This document shows positions 41,440-52,306 of a stretch of DNA of 64,000 nt, piece after piece. Made by a program: the position numbers and the translations under genes. The first letter of the stretch is position 1. Every line of letters begins with the position of its first letter. The DNA comes from Paulinella micropora (taxonomy: Eukaryota > Cercozoa > Imbricatea > Euglyphida). Location: assembly GCA_009731375.1 (NCBI GenBank), contig BJOX01000300.1:525999-589998 (forward strand). The letters are read 5' to 3'. The notes beneath the pieces are model-generated. The model was not told the origin of the DNA. It searched no databases and worked only from the letters and a program-made list of their open reading frames with translations.

Positions 41440-42598
41440 CTAGGAATCCGGGTCCTGTAGCCGCCAAGCGGGCTGAGTGAAAATGTAGCCAAGGGACCGG
41501 AGCTTGCCAACGGAGAAAGACGCCAAAGGTTGGGCTGGCACCACGGCTGGGCTTCCGGCCAGCGAAGACGAGCTACTAGACGAGGAAGACGAACTGTTGG
41601 AGGATGCGCAAGATGCGTTTTGCACGGAGTGACGAAGTGTCCTCCTAGATGCTCTACTTAATCCGACGACTTGACTGGTAATCGGTTGGGTGGGCCGGGA
41701 TGGCGGCGGGGACTTTGGCGGGACTTGAGAGCAATTGCAAGGGGATCGGGGTACCGATGACGGTGAAAGTTCTCGCTTACTAGAGGAGCGCCGTCCCGCA
41801 AGTCGATAGCCGTGATTGGATACCCGAGGCACTTCTGGAGCTGGTGACGACGGAGGGTTGCTCAACGCCGTCCGAAACCGTTTCTGGATGGTAGGTGCAG
41901 GGGCCGATGGTTGACCAAGGGCCGATGCGGATGACGTGGAAGACGATGATGCTGTCATCGACGATGACGAAGTTGCCATCGACGATGACGACGACGCCGA
42001 TGGTCCAAAAGAGAGGGATCGTGCAGCAGGGCTGCGTCCCGGGTCGGCCTGTTGAGTTTGTCGGATGACCGACCAGGCGATGGAGTCGTTGTAGCGGTCT
42101 TGTTGCGTAAGCGTGCCAATATCAATGTCGGGGCTTGAGGCAACCTCTTGTTCTGGCGAGGCAGTGTTGGAGTCAGTTGCCGGGGTTCCCGGACCAGGGG
42201 ACGTCTTCTGCCGTTTGGAGGCTTCAGTTTTGCGTTCCTGGTTGCGGGTTCGTTTAGAGATGGCAGAGGTTGGTGGCCTCTTAACTCCGGGGTGAGGATG
42301 ATAATCTGCGGGGACTTCGTCCTCGTCTTTGCAATCTTCTTCGTCAGGCTCGAAAGTGGAATCGTTCTTGTCGTCTTCCTCCTCTTCTTCTTCGTCTTCT
42401 TCGCGTCTTCACGCCTCCCTTGCAGGGTGACTTCTTGGGCAACATGAAGAGTTTGACTGTGCGGCCGTAGAGGTGAGCTTGCGAAGTTGAGAGAAGGTCG
42501 TAGGAACCCGAAGATTGTGTACTGACGCGGTTCTTAAAGATTTGCTCGATCTTAGAAGTCGGGTACGAAGTCATTGCAGCTAAAGTTGGCCGAGACAA
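41440..42598 (-). CDS. G copy B linker region, acidic then Ser-rich
   Basis: The frame 42598-42344 matches copy C downstream of its protease (TSYPTSKIEQIF versus TSYPASKIKQIF; QAHLYGRTV in both). After decayed acidic sequence, the frame 41979-41440 is Ser/Pro-rich with a run of serines and corresponds to 58491-59084. No enzymatic motif. Confidence 0.5.
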
Positions 42599-43382
42599 AT
42601 ATTTTGATGCCGTCGGTGAGTACTGCGTCGATGCCGACGGATGAACGTGCTTCCACAGGGGGCAACTTCCGGATAGTGAAGCCCTGCTGAATAATCCATG
42701 CTAGACGAGCGACGTCCTTGCAGTTGCAGGCTGAATCCAGAGCGCATGTGGTCTTACCGATGAACGGGCAGTTGAGGGGATGTTTGGCAACCCAAACACA
42801 TCCAGTGACCGCAGTCGGGATAGTTGCAATCCGCAGAGGAGGGGGCGTTGGCACCGATGGAGAGGACGCGCGGGACCGGGTAGTCATGTGGAAAGCGCGC
42901 GGAGTGCTGCGGGTAGCGGCCGCTGACGGCTTCCAGCCGCAGCGTCTCCCCTCGTCTTGACAACGCTGTTGACGAAGCTTGCATTCCTCAAACGAATGGT
43001 TGGGGAGTTGAGCCTTCTTCAAGAAGTTGTTATGCTCCTTGCAGTGGGCGCAGGATATGCCCGTAAAAGGTTTGCGTTTAATTTGGTTTGACGGTCTGCC
43101 CGGTGGATCGTCTTGGTCGTGGACATAGACATCTTTTTCGAAGGGATCACCACAGCGTTGGTTCCCGTGAGATGCTGTCGCGGTGCCGGCTTCTTCTTGT
43201 TCGGGTGCTCCTTCTTCACCTGGTGAGTCGTCTTCACACGCTTGTCGGGGCGATTCGATGTTTGTGAGGGAGCAGTCTGAGCCATAGCCATGGAGTCGGC
43301 TTTGCGCTTCTGCCGAGGAGGGCGGTTGGGGTTGGCATTCTCCATGGCTGTCTTTGCTTGCCGAGGCTGTTGACGTCTCCAA
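42552..43382 (-). CDS. G copy B retropepsin-like segment
   Basis: Continues from the knuckle in another frame. TTCALDSACNC occupies the catalytic Asp position (DSA instead of DSG/DTG), followed by QQGFTIRKLPPVEARSSVGI and DAVLTDGIKIFV, the expected flap region. The second half of the fold is missing here compared with copy C because of a deletion, so this copy should be inactive. Assignment rests on spacing and on copy C. Confidence 0.5.
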   Translation of the reverse strand: METSTASASKDSHGECQPQPPSSAEAQSRLHGYGSDCSLTNIESPRQACEDDSPGEEGAPEQEEAGTATASHGNQRCGDPFEKDVYVHDQDDPPGRPSNQIKRKPFTGISCAHCKEHNNFLKKAQLPNHSFEECKLRQQRCQDEGRRCGWKPSAAATRSTPRAFHMTTRSRASSPSVPTPPPLRIATIPTAVTGCVWVAKHPLNCPFIGKTTCALDSACNCKDVARLAWIIQQGFTIRKLPPVEARSSVGIDAVLTDGIKIFVSANFSCNDFVPDF

Positions 43383-45801
43383 CGGTCAGCGTGGTTGGAT
43401 GGCTGGCCTTGGCGAACGAAGTCCCGTCTGCGCGTAGATGGATCGTCGGTGTTGGTGCGGACCGGGATCTCCATCCCCAAGAGATACTCTTCCATGACGT
43501 TGGGATCAAGGACCCTGGCCCAAGGGAGGAGGTCTTCCAAGTTGCGCGGCCAGCCGGCTCCTATGGCAAGCATGACTTGATCCGGCGCTTGTTGATTCCA
43601 TCGGTCACGCTCCATCGGGGTCAGCATGCGGCCCAAGTCTTCAATCTGGTTACCATCACAGATGATCACGCCGGTCACACGTGCGGCGTCGTAGTGCGTG
43701 ATGCATCGGTTGACATTCGCCAAGAGCTGCTCTTTCTTGAAGCGCCGTAGGTTGAGGGCTTGGAGGGCTGACTTCCGTGTGTCGTGTTTATCCAAACGGC
43801 CATGAATAAGGTCGCGGATAAATTGTAACCAGATGAGGGAAAGCGAGCACCATACCTGTTGAACTGTCAGTGAGTTGGTGACGCGAACGAAGCGGGCCCA
43901 ACAGGCGTCCATAATAGCGACAGTAGCTTTGTCTCCCCACGCGCGAACGTTGCTGATGGCGTGCATGATGGCCAATTGGATCGGCGTGTTGGCGACGTGG
44001 TAGTTGACTGCTAATTCGCGCGCGAAGGTGGCTTGATCGGCCGTCGGAGCTCCTGCAGCTGCCGAGGTCGACAAGATGAACATAACGCGGCGTGCGGGGG
44101 CGGACCCATAACGGCGTAGCAGCATGTGCATATAGTAGCCTGAGTTGGCACCGGAGAGACCGGAGCAAAGGACGCGACGAGGCGGCGAAGACTGGGATGA
44201 TGCTCCATCGCCGGAGGAGCTCGCCGAATGGGACGATGGTGATCCATCGGGCTGGGGCTGTTGGACGGGAGCATCAGCTTGTTCCGTCTCTTTGTCGTCC
44301 TCTTGTCCTTCACGTTCGAAGGCTGCCGCACGTTCTGCTTCCACTCGTTCTCTTTCCCGTTCTTGTGCAGCGGCGCTGGTTTCTGCTTCTCCAAGTTCGA
44401 TGGCGCAGCGTTCTGCTTCCGCTACCGATCTTACAGCTGCATCTTCATCAGCCTTGGCTTCCGTTGCAGAAGGCGTTGCTATGGGTGCAGGGCCTTCTGG
44501 GATTGATGCCAAAGTACTAGTACTTGATCTGGATGAAGCTGGCGAAGATCTCGGGGTCACGCGTGAGGGTGTCAGCGGACGACCGAGGAGGGCTGTAGCA
44601 GGCGATGTCGTCGGGTTGAGTGCAGAACTGGAAGCGAACAAACCGATGTCGTAGGGTTGATCGACGATGGGTGTAGTAGGTCGCTGTGGGGACGGGAGGA
44701 GCGTACCAAGAAAGGATGGCATAGCCAATGAACGATTTACCGGCTCGTTTGGTCTACCAGCGACTAGAGCCGACAGAGGTTGTACTACGGGGCGTGGTGG
44801 AGCAGGCGTTGCGGCTCGAGCGAGGCGTCCAGTACGTGTGAACGAAGCGTCTGGGGTCGGGTAGGGCATGTTGGGTATCGGGGGTATGAAAGGTCAAACG
44901 GTCCCGGACGAAGTGCCGGTGCAAAAGTAGATGTTGGAGCTGAGGGCAGTACCGGAGTCGACGGAGTCAGCGCAGCTGGTGTAGGGGCCAAGGATGGCGC
45001 AGAAGAACTTCCAGCGGGAAACGAGCTAGTTGGATCAGTTGGAATCAATGCAGGAGCAGCTGTAGCGCCAATGGTTGTACCAAAGGAGTAGTAACCGGTA
45101 GCGACCCTATCAAACCAGCAGTTGAAGTGACCGGGTAGTAGTTATGGAAAACTTCTACAGGAATGACGCTGCCGATGTCGTTCCATAGCTTCTCTGCGGT
45201 TGCTAGAGACCCAGTAGGCCCCAGGTACTGTGTGTAGACCTCAGCATCTGTCAAGTCTGGATTACGGAGAAGGTCTAGGCTGGCTTGAGGGGCAATGGGG
45301 ACCTGAGGAAGCCATGTAGCCTTATCCTTATGATTCTTTCGTAAAATATCTCGTTCGTCACCCACATGACTGGTCAATAAATCGTAAATAATTGGACAGT
45401 TTGAGTGCGAGGAGGTTTGCATGAAGGCGAGTAGTCTTCCCGGCTTTGACTTCCTCCTGAAACTTCAGAATCTTGTCGGTGCGTAGCGTATGCGTACGAG
45501 AGCCCAGGATGGGGTAGGGGTCCAAGCAGCGTCGCTTGTGTTCGTTATACTTCGATACTGGATCGTCGTGCCGCCATTGATTCCACATGTAGACGTAGCA
45601 GGAGTAAACCAGAACGCAGAGCAGCACTTGGAGAGGGTTATGTGCAGTGGAGGAGGCGTTCTCCACTCTGTAGGTAGGGGGTGACCCTAAAACGACAAAA
45701 CCAGACACATACTGTGTTGGTTGACTGCATAGACGGTGTGTGTATGAGGGCAGAGGAGGGACACAAAAATGCAACGGCAGGTGAACAATCTGTCGAAACA
45801 T
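43019..45801 (-). CDS. G copy B gag-like polyprotein with zinc knuckle (frameshifted upstream)
   Basis: The main uninterrupted ORF is 44869-43019 (616 codons). Upstream frames 45801-45358, 45422-45045 and 45048-44785 appear to be its N-terminal extension broken by indels (KYNEHKRRCLDPYPILGSRT, DLTDAEVYTQYLGPTGSL). The N-terminal part is Pro-rich, then Glu/Ala-rich and probably coiled coil. The capsid-like block (about 280-480) shares RELAVNYHVANTPIQLAIMH with copy A. A basic region (RQKRKADS, KKEHPNKKKPAPRQ) follows. The knuckle is in the overlapping frame: CAHCKEH...NHSFEEC, i.e. C-x2-C-(long)-H-x4-C. Role inferred: particle formation and RNA binding. Confidence 0.65.
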
Positions 45802-46426
45802 ATGTGTTTTTGGTTACCTCTGTCCTAGTACGTTGTTGCATAGCCACTCCTGAAGGAGAGGGACCCTTTCCAAATCGATCTGTCGACAGAACACACCAAA
45901 CTCTGTGTGTGTAGTTTTCACTTGGAAGGAAAATTCAAAATGTGAGTTTGTATACAACTCTTCAAGTAGGCAGATACAACACTCTTATTAAGACTCTCAA
46001 CACTATGGCTGCATAGAGTCCTGACTCTGTGAGAGCAGGTGAAATACCAGTAAATTGACTCATGATAGTAGAGAGGTCACGTCGTTTATTTACGTAATTT
46101 CGAACTCTTTGCAGGCTTGGATGCAACTTACTATCAAAAGTGAAAAGTAGATTGTGAAGTCTACAGTTCTCAAACTGATAGTGTCTTTTTGTTTCTAGTT
46201 AACAGTCATAAAACGGATCATGAGTGTCGGGTTGGTGAACTCGAAAACCAATATGATTTGAGAAGGCTAGGCGAGAATGACTGGGACAGATGTAAAAAGC
46301 AGTCAAACATTGTTTCAAGTTCCGTCACTAGTGTCAGCTACCCTTGTCCACAAATTTACCGCAACGTGCGTGTTTCACGGGAAATCGGGGGAAAAGGCAA
46401 TAGAGTACGGTGGGGAAAAGACAATA
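45802..46426. other. G copy B upstream flank and internal R sequence
   Basis: 45802-45944 has no recognised feature. 45945-46426 matches the reverse complement of R copy 1 (13692-13462 then 2843-2640), including GTTTGTATACAACTCTTCAA and GGTGAAATACCAGTAAAT. No ORF. Confidence 0.65.
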
Positions 46427-46768
46427 TTTAAAAGGCTACTATGGCAGTAACCCTGCCTCCTTTTATTCTACTAGCTCACCGGTGTACAAGCAAACAATTT
46501 TAACTTTAATAATATAAACTGACATGTCACGGGAAGATAAATACACTTGACTTTCCATAAGTAATCAATGTCAAAAATAAGTACTATCGGTCAGGTCAAC
46601 AACAAAATTATAACAATCAGGCCGAGACCATTTCAAGTACTAAATATAAAAAATGAGCAGTTAGACTTTCAAGTTTTCGTTTTATTTATTAAAAGGCAAG
46701 AGGCGACCAGCTGTCTAAGTTGACAGCCTGACCCTCTGACTTACTAGCTACTGTATATTGTATTCGAG
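46427..46768 (+). repeat. 5' pseudo-LTR of Penelope-like element
   Basis: 342 bp from TTTAAAAGGCTACTATGGCA to TGTATATTGTATTCGAG, equal in length to 51772-52113 with about five differences by eye. Confidence 0.92.
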
Positions 46769-46808
46769 TCATATTCAGCTGTTTGTCGCTTCTCAGCGTG
46801 TTACAGCT

Positions 46809-48080
46809 ATGAGCTACAAGAGTCCTACAAAGCCTGGAGCTAGAACAAAACAAATTCCTCGTAAAGGGAAAAAGCAACAAAAACAAGGAGACGCAACCGA
46901 GGGAGCCGCAAGCAAGATGACAGACTTGCTGAGTGGGCTAAAAATCCCGTCTCCAAAAAAGCAATCAAATAAGAAACAAAACGTGGGAGGATTCCAAAGC
47001 AACTACAACCGACAAGGAGCCAAAATCCTCTGCTCTGCATCCGAACTTTCTAGGGGAGTTAGATGACTTCAATGCTACTACTACCTTGTTTTGGAAGGTT
47101 CACACAAATGTCAATTACGTCAAAGAGATGAATGTCATTCCGCAGAGTGGGAAAAGCGAACAAGCAGCGGTTTGTTCTCGCTTGCTGGCGGTAGGGTGGA
47201 TCGTCTCGTTTACGCAGTTGGTCTGGTGGACCCAAAACTGGCCAAATTGCTTCAACAGTTGCCGAAAGGTTACAATTATGCCAACCTTTTTGGGAAGGTC
47301 CGATATGCGATTACACCAGTGGTCTATTGCTTTAGTCGCTTCGTAGAAATGACTAAGCAGGCGGTGACGGATGGCGTCGAGCTCACAAACAGGGATTTCC
47401 TTGAAGAGGCAGGCTCAAAATTTCCAATCCAAGGGGTCTCTTCTCTTATTCTCGACTACATCGACAAGTTGATCTCAAACCAAGAGTTCCCAAATCCATA
47501 TTGCAGAGGGGATTCGGAGAGCAACGCCGTGTTGGCCAAACTAGTTTTGGACACTGAAGCAATGAGCGACCGGATTCGCTTAGCTTTCCGCACCATTCTC
47601 GAAAAGACCAAGACTTTCTTCGAAACTTTCGATATGGTGCTGCCAGATTATCGTCAGGTTCCCATCTCAGTAGCTCCCGAAGAAGAAAAGGAGATCGACG
47701 GAGCCAAGTTCATCGAACTGGCAATCGCTAAGATGGATGAGTTACAAGCAAGCATTGCTCTGCTCGAATAGAAAAAGTCAGTCAAAGACACGATGACTGC
47801 ACCGATCTCGGAACAGCTGGGTCGCAAACAAACCAAAGATAACGATAGCGATAACTCGTCTGAGTCTGCGTCGACGTCGGAGCCAGAGTCGGAGACATCT
47901 GCGACTGCATCTTCTACTCCGAACAAAACAGGGGTTGGAAAGAAACGAAAATCAACAGCAGAGCTGTCTCCGCCACAATCAGCGAAAAAAGTTAAGGCAG
48001 GTAGCACGACTCCAACTACTGTCGCATCCTCACCATCTGAAGCGGCAAAATCCAGAGCCGCGGCAAAGAAAAACACTTAG
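46809..48080 (+). pseudogene. Penelope-like element ORF1 (unknown, frameshifted)
   Basis: Starts at an ATG (MSYKSPTKPGARTKQIPRKG), a strongly basic N-terminus. Frame changes near 47060 and 47190 break it. The longest piece, 47091-47771, is helical (GLVDPKLAKLLQQLPKGYNY, SRFVEMTKQAVTDG, AIAKMDELQASIALLE) and ends in TAG. The same frame continues to 48080 as a Ser/Glu- and Lys-rich tail (SESASTSEPESE, KKRKSTAEL). Probably a nucleic-acid-binding accessory protein like the ORF1 of other retroelements; no domain recognised. Confidence 0.55.
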
Positions 48081-48104
48081 GAAGACGAGGGAGACGGGGG
48101 AGAC

Positions 48105-48365
48105 TTGACGCAGTGCGTTACTAGACTTTATGCACTGAGCAGGCGAGTGCGAAGAATCTACCCAAGACTTGCCTACCCCTCTCAAGAAGACCTTAACTCC
48201 AGTACAAGCACTAGTGGAAAAAATGACAAACGATGTAGCGATAGCGTTTGCACCTCTAGCAAATCTCTGGTCTTAAAAAAGCAAATTTCTACTGTATTAA
48301 AATCAAATCGCTGGCAACGACTTCGCACGGCAGAATATTATGGAACGTATTCCGGTTGTCTATGA
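48105..48365 (+). pseudogene. Penelope-like element: segment between ORF1 and endonuclease
   Basis: 86-codon frame, Arg/Ser-rich, ending just where the endonuclease frame opens (48356). It is probably the N-terminal part of the endonuclease-RT ORF, displaced by a frameshift. No motif recognised. Confidence 0.4.
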
Positions 48366-48855
48366 TGGTACAACACTTTCTGACAATGGCATCCATACCG
48401 GTGATGGATTCGAAATGGATAAAAGCTAAGCTGACGATGATTAATTCTATTCCCAACGTTGACAGCTTACATGCTTTCGATTGTCTTGATCAACCGGGTA
48501 ATAATCATGGAGCAAACGTTTCGGTTGTCTACTACATTTACTCACCACTGACAAGTTTAGATTACGTGGGTGAGACGTCAAACTTCTTGTCTAGAATGAA
48601 ACAGGAATTCAGACAAATGCGAGCATGGAAACATTCTAAATCCAGCTCTCACTCAGACCAGCAACTGTCAAGAATGGCCGGTCAGTTTGGCTATGAACAT
48701 TTATTTCAATACGCATATTGAACCTGGGCAAACTACCTTACAAAACAAAAGGTGAGAAGCTCCATTCAAAGTCAATTCGAGTGCAAACAGAAAAGTCCTT
48801 CATTCAATGGCTAACGCCAAAAATGAATAAAAAACGACCAGCTTACATGCAACAC
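48356..48855 (+). pseudogene. GIY-YIG endonuclease domain (N-terminal to RT)
   Basis: VVYYIYSPLTSLDYVGETSN (about 48520-48580) fits the GIY-(x10)-YIG pattern; FLSRMKQEFRQMR supplies the conserved Arg helix. A stop/frame change at 48718-48721 interrupts the domain. In the next frame VQTEKSFIQWL...KMNKKRP gives the conserved Glu and final Asn region. The domain would nick target DNA for target-primed reverse transcription. No CCHH finger was seen around it, which is closer to Chlamys-type than Naiad-type elements. Confidence 0.75.
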
Positions 48856-49680
48856 TTCAAAGCAAACAAGACATACAAGCCACACACTTCGCAGTCTCTC
48901 CCAATACGAGAACGCAGAAAAGCAAAACCATGTGTGTGCGGGCGCAAGGCTGCTCAATATTGCTCAAAGTTATGCTGGATGCTCCATGGATTGCACAATC
49001 GTATTGCGAATCTAACTTTATGGGTGGGGTGTAACGGTATCACTCAACACGTTTCTCCCTCTTTGACCTCCTTTCTTGATCACTATGACAATAATGACAA
49101 GATCATGGTGACAAGATATGGAAAAGGAGGAGATAAAACAGATTCTGACTATATGAACAGGGTGTACCGCAACACAAAACTGTACGAGCCAAATGAACGA
49201 GCACGACAAACACAACGACAGTCACACTCGTCTCTAACTTGGACTGGGGCATATTGTCGTTTATCCTCCTCTCTAGCCAAAGAGGTATTATTATTAAATA
49301 GACAACCATTGGCCTTGCGAATTGACTCAAGAGGAGCAGTTCTTGACAAGGCAGTCAATGTCGAAAAGCTATGGTATCATCCAAAAGCATGGGAACGTGA
49401 TATGAAGAAAGCAACCAGACAGCAGGCAATACACGTATGGGCACAGACTCAACAATTGCCTCATTGGAAAATCAAAGAACGAATTGCGTCTATTGTCAGA
49501 TCTCGACTTCTACGTTACCCAGAGATCCTCAAGAGCTCTAACTATACTATGAAAATGCTGTTCATAGAACACCTACCCAGAAGGAGCTCCAAGCAATACC
49601 AGCAATCATTCTGCAACACGTCACCATGCCACAACAAACACGGATGTCTGTACTATCACTTGCAAAGATACTACAAATGA
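48718..49680 (+). CDS. Endonuclease C-terminus, CxC linker and RT N-terminal region
   Basis: 320-codon frame starting in the endonuclease. KPCVCGRKAAQYCSKLC (about 48927-48980) is the CxC motif with two further cysteines, the linker reported for N-terminal-EN Penelope-like elements. A basic, helical region follows (RQQAIHVWAQTQQLPHWKIK, RIASIVRSRLLRYPEIL) and a second Cys/His cluster near the end (CNTSPCHNKHGCLYYH). RT continues in other frames. Confidence 0.65.
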   Translation: MNLGKLPYKTKGEKLHSKSIRVQTEKSFIQWLTPKMNKKRPAYMQHFKANKTYKPHTSQSLPIRERRKAKPCVCGRKAAQYCSKLCWMLHGLHNRIANLTLWVGCNGITQHVSPSLTSFLDHYDNNDKIMVTRYGKGGDKTDSDYMNRVYRNTKLYEPNERARQTQRQSHSSLTWTGAYCRLSSSLAKEVLLLNRQPLALRIDSRGAVLDKAVNVEKLWYHPKAWERDMKKATRQQAIHVWAQTQQLPHWKIKERIASIVRSRLLRYPEILKSSNYTMKMLFIEHLPRRSSKQYQQSFCNTSPCHNKHGCLYYHLQRYYK

Positions 49681-51795
49681 ACTCACCATCTATTGCGAAG
49701 ACTTTAATAAACATTCACATGTGGATTGACGGTTTTGACTTTCAGTTTTTCGAACAACCTAAATGCTCCCCACTTTGCAAAAATGGAAAGCATTTCAGTT
49801 CGAGACTGAAAGACATGGAAGGAGAGATGGGAATAGTAGGTAGACTACATGCATCCGCAATTCCCTCTCTCGACTGTGACAATGCGCAAAAAGAATTCTG
49901 GATCGGTGTCAAAAAAGTATGTTGCCCAAATCCGTGACATCATTTTTGGTAAAAGGCCAAGTCAGGCTGATGGTCGGACCGACCGTTCCAAATTGACTGA
50001 CATAAATCAGCAACAAGATGCACAGATTCAGACAGAAAAACATGCATTGTTCACTATACTGCAATCCATGGGAACAACAAAAGCGGCAGGCAATATCATT
50101 TTACGAAATTTGNNNNNNNNNNCAAGGTCATTTTACGAAATTTGAAAAATTTATGGGATAAAAACCAGCAAAATTTCGGAAAGCATACTGCAAATAAAAA
50201 CCAAAGAATAAGTTGGAATACTTTACAATCAGCGAAAAATTACATCGAAAAGAACAAACTGGTTGTAAAGGACCTCGACAAAAACAAAAACCAGTTGTGG
50301 GAGAATGCCCTGTTATGCCATGGCAAAGGTTGAAACAAGAAGTGGTAGAATCCCCGTGTTTCAAAGCAGTCAGCATGACAGAACAACATATTTTACGCAA
50401 ATACAGACACGAATACAATAAAAGAAATCTCGGTCGCTTTGCTCCGTTGAATAAGAAAAGGGAGGTCAACAAAGTTATGACATCTCCAAAGGACAAAGAT
50501 CCGGAAAACAAAATACGATTAATTTGTATTCAGTCTCGCTCACAAGGTCGAAAGACACTAAAATACGCGGCCAAGCCTTTTACTTTCTCGTTATGCAAGT
50601 CACAAAATACGTGCCAAACTTCAATCTCAATAAGCTTTCAGATCTCAAAGGAAAAATGAAAAAAGCCCAGACTTTGTTTCAAAAATTAGAAAAGTATTTG
50701 AACGTCGAATTAAATGTTCAAGCTTTGTCATTTGATGTGAAACAAATGTTCACTTGGCTAGATAACAAAGAGATCATCATGTCTATCCACTGGCTTTTCA
50801 TGATTTTACGTCATTATGAAGCCACTGGAAAAAGAGGAAAGCTTAGAGAGGAAAAAATACAAGTGTCAAAAACGTTGCGACTTGATGTGAATGGAAGGAT
50901 GAAACATGATGTAGGTTGGCACCATAGTGCCTCACGAGACGACTATGTCGTCTTCAGTTTTCAGGACTTACTCGACATAGTCGAGATGGATCTGAACAAT
51001 ACTTACTTCATGATGGGGAACGCTTGCTTTCAGCAAGTTAAAGGTTGCCCGATCGGAGGCTATCTTTCTTCCCCATTGGCCCAAATAAAATGTATTTTTG
51101 ATGAGTTTAGATTTCTTACTGTACTACTTAGACAAAATCTATCTGAATTTGTATACGGCATTCGACAGGTTGACGATATACTTTTTCTTCTTGTGACTCC
51201 ATCAGACGACCAAACATTTTTAGAACGTCTGACACCCCACATACAGTCACTCAGGCATCTAGATTATAAACACGCGCAACCCGTATACACGGGTGGTCTA
51301 GAGCTTGAAGTACAAGAAGTAGATGTTGACGAACGATTTTATAAACTTGTTTTTGCTGGGAGTGACTTAAGAATTGGTAAGAAATTATATTTTGGCTTTC
51401 ATTCTCGCCCGCATTTCAAAAATTGGAAATTCTTGATTAGTAATGGTACAACGCCATATCCACGCCTCCCACCATTATCGTCGTACACTGACAATAGAGT
51501 GAGAACGGCGACTATCAAAGGGATGCTTGGGATGTACCGAAATCAATCAACCAATAACGAGGTGTTGGAGGAAGCAGTATATCAACTTCTTTTCGAATGT
51601 AGATATCCGAAATCTATTTTCAAAAAATCGTTAAGGCAACTATCATCAAGTTCTTCCCAAACATGGGCTACGATTTACCAAAAGTTCTGTCATAGAGAAA
51701 ACAAAGTTTTCAGTCACTTTCGTCATCTTTTGACACAGTCTAACTCGAACAGCTTGGAACCAGTGGGCACTTTTAAAAGGCTACTATGGCAGTAA
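49626..51795 (+). pseudogene. Penelope-like reverse transcriptase (frameshifted, gap-interrupted)
   Basis: N-terminal pieces are in the frames 49626-49937, 49849-50112 and, after the gap, 50213-50600 (MTSPKDKDPENKIRL is an RT fingers motif). The main frame 50524-51795 contains motif A region ALSFDVKQMFTWLD, motif B region QVKGCPIGGYLSSPLAQ, and catalytic GIRQVDDILFLL, with thumb-like KGMLGMYRNQ further on. The ORF stops inside the 3' pseudo-LTR. Telomerase-related RTs of this type prime at an endonuclease nick. Confidence 0.8.
50095..50143. repeat. Duplicated contig ends around a 10-N gap in the Penelope-like RT
   Basis: CATTTTACGAAATTTG occurs immediately before and just after the N run at 50113-50122, so the gap may be zero-length with overlapping ends. 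Confidence 0.7.
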
Positions 51796-52113
51796 CCCTG
51801 CCTCCTTTTATTCTACTAGCTCACCGGCGTACAAGCAAATAATTTTAACTTTAATAATATAAACTGACATGTCACGGGAAGATAAATACACTTGACTTTC
51901 CACAAGTAATCAATGTCAAAAATAAGTACTATCGGTCAGGTCAACAACAAAATTATAACAATCAGGCCGCGACCATTTCAAGTACTAAATATAAAAAATG
52001 AGCAGTTAGACTTTCAAGTTTTCGTTTTATTCATTAAAAGGCAAGAGGCGACCAGCTGTCTAAGTTGACAGCCTGACCCTCTGACTTACTAGCTACTGTA
52101 TATTGTATTCGAG
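51772..52113 (+). repeat. 3' pseudo-LTR of Penelope-like element
   Basis: 342 bp; it includes the last codons and stop (51793-51795) of the RT ORF. A repeat that contains the ORF end argues for a pseudo-LTR created by a partial tandem copy, not a true LTR. Confidence 0.92.
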
Positions 52114-52155
52114 AGATAGTTGATCTTTTGGAGTCTAAAAAGATCTTTGACTTAA

Positions 52156-52306
52156 TCGTTTGAAATCATTTCTGAACGGAATCGAAAACTAGTTAGTGAA
52201 GTCGAAACGTCGTGCAGAGTCGGGAGAATCTAATGAACCGGTAAAAAAGAGTCACAGTGAATTATCAACGGTAAGGTTTTGGCCGGTCGTTAATGTGCTC
52301 AGTCTG
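52156..52306. repeat. Right terminal inverted repeat of R copy 2
   Basis: GAAATCATTTCTGAACGGAA through GGCCGGTCGTTAATGTGCTC to the terminal CAGTCTG; same orientation as 13895-14052. Confidence 0.75.

Larger units (their letters stand above)
39117..45801 (-). mobile_element. Element G copy B: gag-retropepsin element with large unknown domain, degenerate
   Basis: In minus-strand order: an N-terminal gag region (45801-44785, frameshifted), capsid-like ORF (44869-43019), CCHC-like knuckle and retropepsin-like segment (to 42552), acidic and Ser-rich linkers (42598-41440) and a large unknown domain (41247-39117, several frameshifts). The order is the same as in copy C (56706-62039). No LTR, terminal repeat, RT, integrase or recombinase was found. 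It could be a non-autonomous derivative, an RT-deleted element, or a new kind of mobile unit. Confidence 0.6.
46427..52113 (+). mobile_element. Penelope-like element with N-terminal GIY-YIG endonuclease and pseudo-LTRs
   Basis: Bounded by 342-bp direct repeats, the downstream one containing the end of the RT ORF; this is the pseudo-LTR arrangement of Penelope-like elements. Internal order: ORF1, GIY-YIG endonuclease, a cysteine (CxC) linker, RT. Endonuclease ahead of RT with a CxC linker is the hallmark of the permuted (Naiad/Chlamys) clade rather than classical Penelope, where it is C-terminal. Frameshifts separate the parts, and a 10-N gap lies at 50113-50122, so this copy is probably dead, although the repeats are still about 98% identical. 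It is inserted in element R. Confidence 0.82.
38938..52306. mobile_element. Element R copy 2, interrupted by G copy B and a Penelope-like element
   Basis: The left terminus (CAGACTGAGCACCTTAACGA, 38938-38983) and right terminus (52156-52306) are inverted. Internal R sequence matching copy 1 is at about 45945-46426 and 52114-52155. The G element lies between the left terminus and 45945 and replaces about 320 bp present in copy 1; the Penelope-like element separates 46426 from 52114. This is a nested structure, with R as the oldest layer. Confidence 0.6.

Noticed and set aside
46427-52113. True LTR retrotransposon
   Set aside because: The direct repeats contain the end of the RT ORF, there is no PBS, polypurine tract, RNase H or integrase, and a GIY-YIG nuclease is present.
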